IMG/VR virus record: IMGVR_UViG_3300009008_000092
Span: 1 to 40,082 of that record
Reading direction: 5' to 3' (one strand)
DNA: 40,082 bases
Source of the DNA: a virus
Shown here in pieces: positions 1 to 8,688 of this stretch. The notes below the pieces were generated by a model. That model searched no databases. It had not been told where the DNA came from and saw only the letters and a list, made by a program, of their open reading frames with translations. The translations under genes and the position numbers were made by a program. Position 1 is the stretch's first letter, and every line of letters begins with the position of its first letter.

Positions 1-1
1 C

Positions 2-1579
2 CCACTTGTTTCAATTGGAGGCCAACCCCCCACAACAGCATATATTAGCAGTTCCTACATAGAACAGTGCATATATGATGGCAGAAATGTTAATGCGCAA
101 GCCATGCAAGTAACCGCCAGCATAAACATACTCGGTATCGAAAGAGAAAAATTCTTACAAACTGATCAGTTTGGAAATCCAACCGCAGAACGTAACCAAT
201 CTACTGCAGCTAGGTGGGTTATTAAGCCAAAATTTGAAACCCCAATGCTCAACTTCAATTCCAAATACAGAAGAGTAAATCCGAACGACGGCACTCTTAC
301 ACTGCCCCTTTTCGGGAGCGCTTCGGTACCGATGGGCATGTGGCATCAATTTGGAGTAATTGAGCCAGATCGCAAAACTGGTATTTTTATGGAAATTGAC
401 GACATTCCCAAACCTTGGCTGAAGTATCACTATAGTGTATTACATACTGCCTCTGTGTACAACGGCTATACCGCATCGGGCAACGAAAGCGTCTGGCAGG
501 ATATGAAATCCTTATCCGATGTATTTAAATTTCAAAAAACCCCCGAACGCCTAGGCGAACTTGCCAACAAGAAAACAATTAGAGAGGCTGTAGTTGCAAT
601 ACCATATAGAAATGTCCGAGCGGGACAGGCCACGCCAAACTCCAGTTTACAGCATAGAACCAGAAAAGAATTTTTCGGAATAGAGCCGTTTAGGGTCGCC
701 GCAGCACTAGCGGCAAATGCAAAAACAAAGGCCGGCACGTCTTTAGATGTGGCCGGGGAGTCGATAAGAAAACTAATTAGAAAGATGAAGAAATACATAC
801 TGCCTCCACAATTTGATTTCTTGAGGAACCCAGATGTACCTCCGGTCGCAATGTATATACTTGAATTTTCACACACATTTGATAAAGATGATTTATCTTA
901 CATGTGGCAGAATTTGGCACCGCGAGATTACAAAAAATTAGATTTTGAGGAATCCTCGATAGCTCACGAACTAAACCGAACAGAATTGCTATCCGCTGAA
1001 GATCTCATGCAAGACGATGTGCAATGGATGATTTTTAAAGTTAAGCAAAAAGCAACCGGAGATTATTTCACCCACGTTGCATCTCAAATTGGCGAAGCCT
1101 CAATTACAAAACTTAATGCCTTGGAAGATATTGCCAATCGAAGCATACAGTATAACCTAGACTTTGTTCAAAATAGGGCGAATGCAGACGAAGGTAATGG
1201 AGTTACGGTTAAAAATACTTATGATTTGCAATACAATTGGCCTTATGACTATCTCTCTATTGTCGAGGGCATCAAGATTGATGTTGAGATTATGTATGAC
1301 GATAAGATCGTCCGAACCGGGAACTTAATTGCTGAAGAAATTGACCGGACAAACAAAGCTGCGACAGAAACAACGAACAAAGAAGTTCCAGACGTCTCTG
1401 CCATCGCCGCGGCAGTTGCGCCTGCATTTACCCAGAATGCTTCCTTGGAGATCGCCTTGGGGCAATTCGGCATTGGCGACGATGAAGAAGACTGCACCGG
1501 CCTACCCAACCCGCCAGCACCCGGTACCGGTAACAACGGCGGCGGCGGTGATGGTGGTCAAGGCGGCGGCGGAAATTAA
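2..1579 (+). CDS. Virion structural protein, 5' end cut by window edge
   Basis: I do not recognise a named family. The first in-frame ATG is at 104, but the frame is open all the way to base 2 with plausible protein sequence, so the gene almost certainly starts upstream of the window and this is a C-terminal part. The body is mixed alpha/beta with no signal peptide or membrane segment. The last 50 residues turn into an acidic stretch (D-D-E-E-D-C) followed by Pro- and Gly-rich low complexity ending in GGGGDGGQGGGGN. Similar Gly-rich tails occur in the genes at 6900-8684. It heads a run of ten structural genes and lies 21 bp before the next one. A tail, baseplate or neck role is inferred from context only. 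Confidence 0.7.
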   Translation, partial: PLVSIGGQPPTTAYISSSYIEQCIYDGRNVNAQAMQVTASINILGIEREKFLQTDQFGNPTAERNQSTAARWVIKPKFETPMLNFNSKYRRVNPNDGTLTLPLFGSASVPMGMWHQFGVIEPDRKTGIFMEIDDIPKPWLKYHYSVLHTASVYNGYTASGNESVWQDMKSLSDVFKFQKTPERLGELANKKTIREAVVAIPYRNVRAGQATPNSSLQHRTRKEFFGIEPFRVAAALAANAKTKAGTSLDVAGESIRKLIRKMKKYILPPQFDFLRNPDVPPVAMYILEFSHTFDKDDLSYMWQNLAPRDYKKLDFEESSIAHELNRTELLSAEDLMQDDVQWMIFKVKQKATGDYFTHVASQIGEASITKLNALEDIANRSIQYNLDFVQNRANADEGNGVTVKNTYDLQYNWPYDYLSIVEGIKIDVEIMYDDKIVRTGNLIAEEIDRTNKAATETTNKEVPDVSAIAAAVAPAFTQNASLEIALGQFGIGDDEEDCTGLPNPPAPGTGNNGGGGDGGQGGGGN

Positions 1580-1600
1580 GGAAAGAGCTAATTAATACAG

Positions 1601-2665
1601 ATGTCTAGATTTTTAAACAAAAAAGAAGAAGTTATTGAATTGAAGTTAACCTCCCACGGGAAGTTTCTTCTTGGCAACGGCACGTTTAAGCCCGTATACT
1701 ATGCTTTTTTAGATGATAACGTAATATATGATGCATCGTACGCCGGGATTGATGAAACCCAAAGTGCCGCCAAAAAGAGAATAAAAGAGGACACACAATA
1801 TCTCGAAAGCTTGGTGCTATTTCAAGATTTGGAAGACTATGATTTAGATGATGAAATTTCTGAGATGGAATTCCGCCCGGGCGACGTTGCCCCTAGAAAC
1901 GAGATTCAAGCTTCTGAATTTTACCGTTTTGACCAAATTATCGGTGATGCATACTTGCTGGGTGATACACGCGTGGCGCCTTCATGGAAGGTCCTTGCCT
2001 TCCAAAGCGCTATATCATCGTCGCACTTTATGGATACTGAAAATAATACAAGAATTCCGCAGATCAATATTAGCGCGAGCTATATTCTTAAGTCAATTGA
2101 GGCCGAATATTATCAAGAAAATATTTTCAATTCTGAAGATCCAATAGATTTTGCGTTAGCAACACCGCGACTTGCGGATGATAAAATTGTCTATTTAGAG
2201 AGAAACACACCAGTCTTATACGTTGAAGAAGCGAATACCCAAATATTAAATGAAAATTTTGATATTGAAGTTTTTGAATTTGTTGAGTCAGAGTCAAGTC
2301 AAAATAAAAATATAACTTTTAAATATTTAAAAAGGAAATATTTCACTAAAAAAGAGCCACAAATTGTTGATGGTATTATGTTATCAGCAAAAAAACCAGA
2401 CACTACAATTGCCGTCAGTGAATTATCTTCTCAAACAGTAGAACATTATTTTAATATCTTGAGAGACAAGGAGATCAATAGAGATATCGCTTGTAAGGCC
2501 GCGGCCTCTTTCGATAAAGATTCGTACTACATAGATCTTGATTTTGATTGCGGAGATGTTGAGAATAATGATATAAATGTTGATATATATGGTCAATCCG
2601 GCGCGTCAGCAGCGGGTGACATATACGGTGATAATGCGGAGGTGCCCGAAATATGTCAAAATTAA
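1601..2665 (+). CDS. Virion structural protein with 'LTxxGK..L..GxF' N-terminal domain
   Basis: 354 residues. The N-terminus (KLTSHGKFLLGNGTFKPVYY, then AFLDDNVIYD) lines up by eye with the N-terminus of the gene at 11465 (VLTDVGRKRMSEGTFRITQF, then ALGDDEIDY), so both carry the same small domain. From memory, proteins starting this way are common beside structural genes in uncultivated marine phages; their role has not been settled as far as I know. The rest is acidic and mostly beta in character, with no membrane segment. The gene overlaps the next by 13 bp, and the downstream GGAGGTG ribosome site lies inside its end. Likely a tail or baseplate component that docks through the shared domain; the docking role is inference. 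Confidence 0.75.
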   Translation: MSRFLNKKEEVIELKLTSHGKFLLGNGTFKPVYYAFLDDNVIYDASYAGIDETQSAAKKRIKEDTQYLESLVLFQDLEDYDLDDEISEMEFRPGDVAPRNEIQASEFYRFDQIIGDAYLLGDTRVAPSWKVLAFQSAISSSHFMDTENNTRIPQINISASYILKSIEAEYYQENIFNSEDPIDFALATPRLADDKIVYLERNTPVLYVEEANTQILNENFDIEVFEFVESESSQNKNITFKYLKRKYFTKKEPQIVDGIMLSAKKPDTTIAVSELSSQTVEHYFNILRDKEINRDIACKAAASFDKDSYYIDLDFDCGDVENNDINVDIYGQSGASAAGDIYGDNAEVPEICQN

Positions 2666-5600
2666 TCTTGCAAGGCAATATAACACAAAATTTTGGAGAA
2701 TTGTTCCCGGTTCCATATATTGACAGGATATATGTTGATTCACCGACTACTGATAAGATGGAACTTACAATTGAATATTCATTCTTGTTCCTGGTACCGC
2801 GGAGTTCCGAAGAAGATTTCGAAAAAGACGTACGGGTGCTCACAGAAACACTTGATAGAATGAATTTTTACATGCTAATTGGACGCGCCCCAACGCTCAA
2901 GGGCGCCCAGGCAGATATGATTATGAGAAAAAAAGCAGTAGCAAAGAGATTGGGAGAGGGTATTACAGACGCCCCCTTTGGAAAGGCCGCAGCTTCACTT
3001 CGTGATTTGAGAAACCCGTATAGCGCCCTTGACCTCTTAACTTACGACAGCTCTTATCTTTTTGATATTATTAAGAATATCGAGCCCGGTAGTTCCGACA
3101 AACTCATTGATATTGACGAAAGGATACTGGCGAAGAAGGTGAGGGAAGGAGAATTTGAGAATTTTACAACAGATGGAGAAAACCGGATTATCAAGATCCA
3201 ATCTTCGGTTAAACAAGTTATATCCACCGCACGAAAGCCCATCGCGTCCGGTGGCCTAGGCGCCGCAGCCGATCTCTGTTTATTTGCTTTCGCCTCGTTG
3301 CTTGATGTGGAGGGGCTAAAATCGAAAGAATTCAGTAGAGCTATTCCAACCAACCGCGCCGCGGCCCTTTATTTTGGCGATGTCGCATATGAAAAAATAT
3401 TAATTTCCGATGGGAACCCAGTGAGTCCAACTTTTAAGATGCCAGATCAGACTCAGATGCTATATTTCGATCTTAATAACGAATTATATACAGATACACC
3501 GATACAAACGCTAGACAGCCTATACCACAAAGTGCCCTCACAAACAAGACAAGAGGTATACCAAAAATTTAGCGCGCTTGTCGACTCTTATCTTCCGTTA
3601 GTCGAAGATGAAAAGTCGCAGAAAAAAAGCCGTCAGACAAGATATCTATCTTCAGCAGTTGATTCAATACAATATGTGTTAAGCACAGCCTCTAACTCGA
3701 TTGAGTTTTTACTGCATCTCAATAAGGCTAGACGAACAATCCCCGAAAGAAGTACAGGCACTGCCGCCGGACAATTTTACGAAGATATAGGTACTATGCT
3801 TCAACGCGCCAACGCCGTCGTCGGACGAGAACCACAGGTTGTAAAAAGATTAGTCTCAAATTCAAAAATAATAGATCGTAGACACCGACTCGGGCAGTCG
3901 GTGCTGCCTGATCCGATTTTTGTAGCGAAAAATATCGTCTCAGAAGATGTATTGCTTCAAAACTTTTTGCTTGATCGTTCGGTGGTAACAGTCAAGCAGT
4001 TCTCTAAGAGGATATCATTCGCCGCTTATGATGTGGCCGCAGAAACGCGATTTGAGGGGTACTTAGATGGCTTCGGCGCCGATGAGTTTGAATCATATGA
4101 TGATGATGACTATTTGATAATGCAGCTTCAGGATGGCACAACCTATGAACATGTGGACGACGAATATAAAGGATTATTAAACGACAACTATTTTGCACTG
4201 GAAGAATATAATGTAAGTTTCGGATATTTCTTTTTTGACTATGACTTAGCAATAAGAAAAAATTCCTATATTGCTAACGTGTTTAATGTACAAAAGGTGA
4301 TAGATTATTTTGGAATGCCATTTTTACAAGCATACTTTCAACCAATGCGTGTTAAGTTATGGAAATATGCCCCCACTACATCAGCAGTCTCTCCTATTGG
4401 CTCTCCTATCATGACCTTTGATTTTCCTTTAAGCAGTGAGGACGCCCCGGAATTCGGAGGATTGCTCTCGGAAGAATATCTTCCCGGCGGCTCATACGCA
4501 TCAGCACACGGTTCAATCGAGAGAACTGACCGCGCCCCCCACCCGGCATATCCTGAGAAAATAGACATCATCTCGTCCACCACAGGAGCCGACACCACAA
4601 CTATAAACTCTTATGTCGCACAGAGGGCCCTTAATATGTTAAACACTGATATGTTTGTCCCGCCGGCGGTTTCTTGCGAAGTCATATATGGCCCAGTCGT
4701 CCAGCCCGCATTCGTAAACAACACATATAGATTAATGGCATTTGAGTTTCAAAACATTGATCAGGCTGCAACTTTAGACAAATACATGGACAAGGTTACT
4801 GACAGATATGATTACGGAATCACCCTGATGGATGGCACGAAACAAGCCATTTTACGAATAATCGACAATTTTAGGATGAACATGGAAGCCTACGAAGAGA
4901 ATTATGTTAAATTGGCGAGACAATTTTGTAGCTACAATAATTTAGAAGGCACTTTTAATGATTTTTTCATAACTGCCATGAACGACCGATATGCTAGCGA
5001 CCCCACCTCAGCCCCATGGACATATGCAATATCAATGTATATCAAGCATCTAGAATTTTTGACCAATAGGCACGACGGCTCAACCGCGAATCAGTTAATT
5101 GAAGCCAAAGAAATATTGCAAAGAATCGCGCCTGAAACGGGCACTCTTGAGCAAGTAGAATCTTTCCTAGAAAGGTTGAAGAACACCTTCGAAGATTTTT
5201 ATGGACATTCCTCCCCAATTGGGAAATATTTATCGACCGACGACGGCACCGGCGGCACCGGCCGTGAGGGAATGTGGGAACCAGAGACATTTCGTTTGGA
5301 GTATAAGTCCACGTGGGAGGGCACACAAAGAAGCTCCTTTATCCCAGAAGATAGAAATAATTATTTATCTCTAATAAATACCGAAAGAGATCGATATCTT
5401 GATGCAGAAGCGGCCTATGACGCCGCAATCCGCCGCGCCGAGATACCTCCTATGGATGTCGAGGTAGCCGTCGTCGATTGCAAACCCACCGATCCGGAAT
5501 GTGATGCCTGCACTGGAAAAATATGGAGCGCTGATTGGCTTGCATGCGTTTGCCCACCAGGACAGGTCGAATCCGCCGAAACCGGAAAATGTGGGATGCC

Positions 5601-6090
5601 TTCGCTCTTCGCCGACGACGACGAAGGCAGTCGAGGCGCCGAAGAAGTCGCAGAAGTCGACGAAGAGAAGGTTACCTATGAAGCTAACAAGATTAAGAAA
5701 CGGTCCCCTAAAAAAGCAGGAGAATGTAGCGCCTCCACAGGAAGAGACGCAAATGATTGCCAATATGTGAAACAGAAGAAATGCGCGCCCGGCGATGCCC
5801 CGCCGGCCCCGGCCGGCGAGTCCGATCCAAAATGTTGGTATTGGTACAAGCCCAAGGGCGTCGATGACAGAGGCGAAGTCTACAACGTCAACAAGTACGG
5901 CGAGCCATCGTACTGGGCCACGAGGATTCGCGATGTTCATTGTTGGAACAAGACGTGGAGGCCCAAAAAGAAGAAATACTGCAAATGCCGATCAAAGCAT
6001 GGCCATGGAAGCTGGGAATCGGAGAACTGGGATCTTTCCGCAGTGAAGGCTAAAATTCGGCACTGGTTGACACCTGGGGCGTCCCACTAG
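2653..6090 (+). CDS. Very large virion structural protein with Cys-rich C-terminus
   Basis: 1145 residues, the longest gene in the window. The first 930 or so residues are ordinary soluble mixed sequence; I see no enzyme motif. From about residue 940 the character changes. A Cys cluster (DCKPTDPECDACTGKIW, then ACVCPPGQ and GKCG) is followed by an acidic, Lys-rich linker, then a second Cys-, Trp- and Lys-rich segment (KCWYWYKPKG, CWNKTWRPKKKKYCKC). The pattern CxCPxG...GxC recurs in the protein at 7683. Base composition also becomes GC-rich in this part. The position suggests a tail or baseplate protein whose C-terminus is an exposed, disulfide or metal-stabilised module. The start ATG at 2653 has a GGAGGTG site upstream. 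Confidence 0.75.
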   Translation: MSKLILQGNITQNFGELFPVPYIDRIYVDSPTTDKMELTIEYSFLFLVPRSSEEDFEKDVRVLTETLDRMNFYMLIGRAPTLKGAQADMIMRKKAVAKRLGEGITDAPFGKAAASLRDLRNPYSALDLLTYDSSYLFDIIKNIEPGSSDKLIDIDERILAKKVREGEFENFTTDGENRIIKIQSSVKQVISTARKPIASGGLGAAADLCLFAFASLLDVEGLKSKEFSRAIPTNRAAALYFGDVAYEKILISDGNPVSPTFKMPDQTQMLYFDLNNELYTDTPIQTLDSLYHKVPSQTRQEVYQKFSALVDSYLPLVEDEKSQKKSRQTRYLSSAVDSIQYVLSTASNSIEFLLHLNKARRTIPERSTGTAAGQFYEDIGTMLQRANAVVGREPQVVKRLVSNSKIIDRRHRLGQSVLPDPIFVAKNIVSEDVLLQNFLLDRSVVTVKQFSKRISFAAYDVAAETRFEGYLDGFGADEFESYDDDDYLIMQLQDGTTYEHVDDEYKGLLNDNYFALEEYNVSFGYFFFDYDLAIRKNSYIANVFNVQKVIDYFGMPFLQAYFQPMRVKLWKYAPTTSAVSPIGSPIMTFDFPLSSEDAPEFGGLLSEEYLPGGSYASAHGSIERTDRAPHPAYPEKIDIISSTTGADTTTINSYVAQRALNMLNTDMFVPPAVSCEVIYGPVVQPAFVNNTYRLMAFEFQNIDQAATLDKYMDKVTDRYDYGITLMDGTKQAILRIIDNFRMNMEAYEENYVKLARQFCSYNNLEGTFNDFFITAMNDRYASDPTSAPWTYAISMYIKHLEFLTNRHDGSTANQLIEAKEILQRIAPETGTLEQVESFLERLKNTFEDFYGHSSPIGKYLSTDDGTGGTGREGMWEPETFRLEYKSTWEGTQRSSFIPEDRNNYLSLINTERDRYLDAEAAYDAAIRRAEIPPMDVEVAVVDCKPTDPECDACTGKIWSADWLACVCPPGQVESAETGKCGMPSLFADDDEGSRGAEEVAEVDEEKVTYEANKIKKRSPKKAGECSASTGRDANDCQYVKQKKCAPGDAPPAPAGESDPKCWYWYKPKGVDDRGEVYNVNKYGEPSYWATRIRDVHCWNKTWRPKKKKYCKCRSKHGHGSWESENWDLSAVKAKIRHWLTPGASH

Positions 6091-6149
6091 AGCCCCGGCC
6101 GACTGACGAAAATAAAATATTATATTTATACTAAAGGAAAACAAACAAG

Positions 6150-6878
6150 ATGCCTAGACAAAAAACAATAAAACAAGTAGCGCGAGATCTCATCGGCCAC
6201 AAAGGCCGCTCACCAGTGCCGACTGATTTTCGCCGCGCGCGCGTCGGCGCTTCGCCCGTTGCAAGACCCGAGGCCGGTGTTGTAGACGACATTGGCAAGA
6301 TGGTGGTTACCCTAACCGACGCATCCGTGATAGCAATGCCCGATAAAAATACAGACCTAAAAGGACTCGCTCATTCAATATTGTTCTCTATTGGCGCCGG
6401 AGTAATCAACGAGATCGAACCAGATACAGTTACAAGAAGCCCGACTAAAAAGCGTGTGCCGGTGAAGACAGATTTTTCTCTTTTAAAAACTGAAACCGAT
6501 CGAACTATCATCCCTAATCCTGATATCCTTGACATCAAGAGTATAGATAAACAACTCACCCAGACACCCATGGTTCCGGCAACGACAATGTTCCCAACCC
6601 TGGCGGCCGATACGTTTTTCGAACCTGAACCACAACCAGAGTTCACCGAGATTTTTAAACACCAGCAAGAACTTAAAAGGGCTCAGATATCCAATACGAT
6701 CGATTTGGCATTCTCGCTCGTGAGGTTTCAAGCTGATTTGCCATCCGATAGAAAATTAAAAGCCTTTAAGTTTAGCAAGGATAAAGGCGCCAATCCAAAA
6801 GATAATCAAAATTCTGAATTTGAAGAATACGATAACCCAGATATAATTTTTGATGATTTAAAGTTGGGTAATATTTAA
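6150..6878 (+). CDS. Conserved-looking structural-cluster protein, function unknown
   Basis: 242 residues. It starts after a 59-bp gap, with AAAGGA just upstream of ATG 6150. The N-terminus is basic (MPRQKTIKQVARDLIGHKGR), the middle is Thr/Val-rich and the C-terminus is acidic (EFEEYDNPDIIFDDLKLGN). No membrane segment, Cys pair or enzyme motif is visible. Residues 90-160 look extended and Pro-rich, which suits a linker or connector protein. The context inside a uniform run of structural genes suggests a virion part. I cannot assign a family. Confidence 0.65.
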   Translation: MPRQKTIKQVARDLIGHKGRSPVPTDFRRARVGASPVARPEAGVVDDIGKMVVTLTDASVIAMPDKNTDLKGLAHSILFSIGAGVINEIEPDTVTRSPTKKRVPVKTDFSLLKTETDRTIIPNPDILDIKSIDKQLTQTPMVPATTMFPTLAADTFFEPEPQPEFTEIFKHQQELKRAQISNTIDLAFSLVRFQADLPSDRKLKAFKFSKDKGANPKDNQNSEFEEYDNPDIIFDDLKLGNI

Positions 6879-6899
6879 TAATGAAAAGGAGTTTATAAA

Positions 6900-7682
6900 A
6901 TGGCCAAAACAGGTACTGGCGAAGAACATGGTGACGGCCTCGACGGCTGGACCTCACTTGCAGTCGCGACTGAAAGTCCTCCTCACGACCGGGAGCCTCT
7001 GGTCGAGCTTGTCGGTCAAACCCGCGCCGACTACCTACAAATCTTCACAAATTTCAATTTTCAATATGTGAAGGGTTATTCTCCGACCACTGCCAAAATA
7101 GCGCTCCAGCCTGGAGCGGCGCAGTACTGGAGTTTCATGACACAGTGCCACACGATGTACAATTGCAAAGTCCGTGCCCGTTCCGGCATTACAGTTATAG
7201 TTCAACAAGAGGACGATTTGCTATCGTCTAGTGGCGATGACATAATTGAAAATATATATCCCCTGGGAGATGCCGCGATAAGCGTCAGTAACTCAACAGA
7301 TTATGACAGCACTGCCGCGGGCTATGAATGTCCTCTGGACACCCACGTCTTAATAACAACGTCTGATGGTGTCGAATATTGTATGCCCATCGCCGTCGCA
7401 TGTGAGCCTCCAACCGGCGGCCCGGGCGTGGCACTATTAACAATCGAGCAGCGAGAGATGGCCGGCTATTCGCCAACAACAACCGACTCCGCAACCACCG
7501 GCGAAGGAACCGGCGGTGGAGGATCCACCGAATCTGCTGACGGCGGTGGCGGCATGGGCGCCAGCGGCAAAGTTAGCGACGATCCGCCCACAGGCGGCGC
7601 CGGCACAGGCGGCGGCATAGTAAAGTCAGATGCACCGTTCGAAACCGGCGGTGGCCTCCCGAAAGGCGGAGGGTATATTTAG
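6900..7682 (+). CDS. Structural-cluster protein with Gly-rich tail
   Basis: 260 residues, start ATG 6900 with AAAAGGAG just upstream. The first 180 residues look like a folded beta-rich domain with several Cys (CHTMYNCK, YECPL, EYCMPIAVACEPP). The last 75 residues are Gly-, Thr- and Ser-rich low complexity (for example GEGTGGGGSTESADGGGG). Its stop is immediately followed by the ATG of the next gene (7682/7683), so the two are probably translated together. The DNA here is visibly GC-rich compared with its flanks. A virion surface or adhesin-linked role is possible, but only context supports it. Confidence 0.65.
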   Translation: MAKTGTGEEHGDGLDGWTSLAVATESPPHDREPLVELVGQTRADYLQIFTNFNFQYVKGYSPTTAKIALQPGAAQYWSFMTQCHTMYNCKVRARSGITVIVQQEDDLLSSSGDDIIENIYPLGDAAISVSNSTDYDSTAAGYECPLDTHVLITTSDGVEYCMPIAVACEPPTGGPGVALLTIEQREMAGYSPTTTDSATTGEGTGGGGSTESADGGGGMGASGKVSDDPPTGGAGTGGGIVKSDAPFETGGGLPKGGGYI

Positions 7683-8684
7683 ATGGGATGGACAGCAGTA
7701 GGAGGAACCACCATACCAGGCCCATGCGCGGACGAGGCCCCGAGAACTGAAGAGAAGTGCGTCACCGGCGTGGGGTGTTGGTGCGAGTGCCCCGAGGGGT
7801 CGACCTGGCGCTCCGCGGTCGGCATATGCCAAGAAGATGATCCTCCCGCATGGACTTCGGGCGAACTCGCCCCATTGGAGGATCCTGTCGCCGGTGAAGA
7901 GGACATCCCGGAGGGATCCTCTTATGGCGATACTCGCGAAAGTCCGTCCGTTGGTGGTCTGTCAGCGGCCGAAAAATCAGATGATACGCCCGAAATCGAT
8001 TCCGGCCCGCGTGCAGATATCGTGGGCGACCCCGGCGCCGCCGAGTATGCAGTCGAAGACATCACTGGTCCCCCGGAGGGTACCGTACGGAAGTTCACTA
8101 TACGCAGAACCTCCGTGTTTCTGGATCGACTTGCCTTAGGCGATCATTACGCCCAATATCGTGTTGACAGATTGGCCCTAGGCGGCATCCCCATTGACGA
8201 TGATACCTTTGAGGTTATTTATGGGCGCCCAGAGCGCCGGCGATTACGGTCGGAATATGGCTGTATAATCAATCCACAACGACACAATAAAGTTTTAAAC
8301 AGTGTTTTCCTATCTTTTGCCAACGAGATGTTGAGGACACAAGTACAGAGTGTTCAGTCTTTTAATCATATCAAGCAGCATCAGCTATCCAATGAACAAA
8401 TAACACCCAATAGCATCGCCACAACGCCCGCAAGCGTTGAGAGTGTATCGCAAGAACAGGCTGCAAAACGAGAACGCATGCGCCGGATATCGCATGGCAG
8501 GGGCGGTGGCGGCCCTCTAGGCCCCGAACCGTATAGACCCCTCGGCCTAGGCTCCGGAGCCCCCACAGGCCCACGGAAGCCTGGCAAAGCCGATCCGTTC
8601 GGCTCACGCGGATCCCGCCCGGGTATACTTGGCGGCGGAGGTGGTGCTAAGAAGGGCGGCGGCGGCGGTTTGGGGGGCATGTGA
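7683..8684 (+). CDS. Structural-cluster protein: Cys-rich N-terminus, Gly/Pro-rich tail
   Basis: 333 residues. The N-terminal 50 residues hold six or more Cys in a compact pattern (CVTGVGCWCECPEGSTW, then GICQ) that resembles the CxCPxG...GxC module near the C-terminus of the 1145-residue protein at 2653. A spacer of Gly, Asp and Pro follows. A more ordinary domain lies around residues 130-245 (FTIRRTSVFLDRLALGDHYA onward), and the last 60 residues are Gly/Pro-rich, ending in GGGGGLGGM. No signal peptide is visible. I do not recognise the family. The shared Cys module suggests that this protein and the 2653 product interact or act at the same place in the virion. Confidence 0.65.
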   Translation: MGWTAVGGTTIPGPCADEAPRTEEKCVTGVGCWCECPEGSTWRSAVGICQEDDPPAWTSGELAPLEDPVAGEEDIPEGSSYGDTRESPSVGGLSAAEKSDDTPEIDSGPRADIVGDPGAAEYAVEDITGPPEGTVRKFTIRRTSVFLDRLALGDHYAQYRVDRLALGGIPIDDDTFEVIYGRPERRRLRSEYGCIINPQRHNKVLNSVFLSFANEMLRTQVQSVQSFNHIKQHQLSNEQITPNSIATTPASVESVSQEQAAKRERMRRISHGRGGGGPLGPEPYRPLGLGSGAPTGPRKPGKADPFGSRGSRPGILGGGGGAKKGGGGGLGGM

Positions 8685-8688
8685 GCAT

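Noticed and set aside
5371-5940. 189-codon minus-strand open frame
   Set aside because: It lies entirely inside the large plus-strand structural gene, has low-complexity composition mirroring the GC-rich codons, and shows no ribosome site or recognisable domain.
6110-6135. T4-type late promoter (TATAAATA)
   Set aside because: The matching octamer reads on the minus strand only (TATTTATA on the plus strand), while all genes run on the plus strand. I found no consistent plus-strand copies before structural genes.
8629-8688. Upstream start for the 912-residue structural protein
   Set aside because: The 20 extra residues are the out-of-frame reading of the preceding gene's Gly codons; ATG 8689 begins a sensible N-terminus right after that gene's stop.
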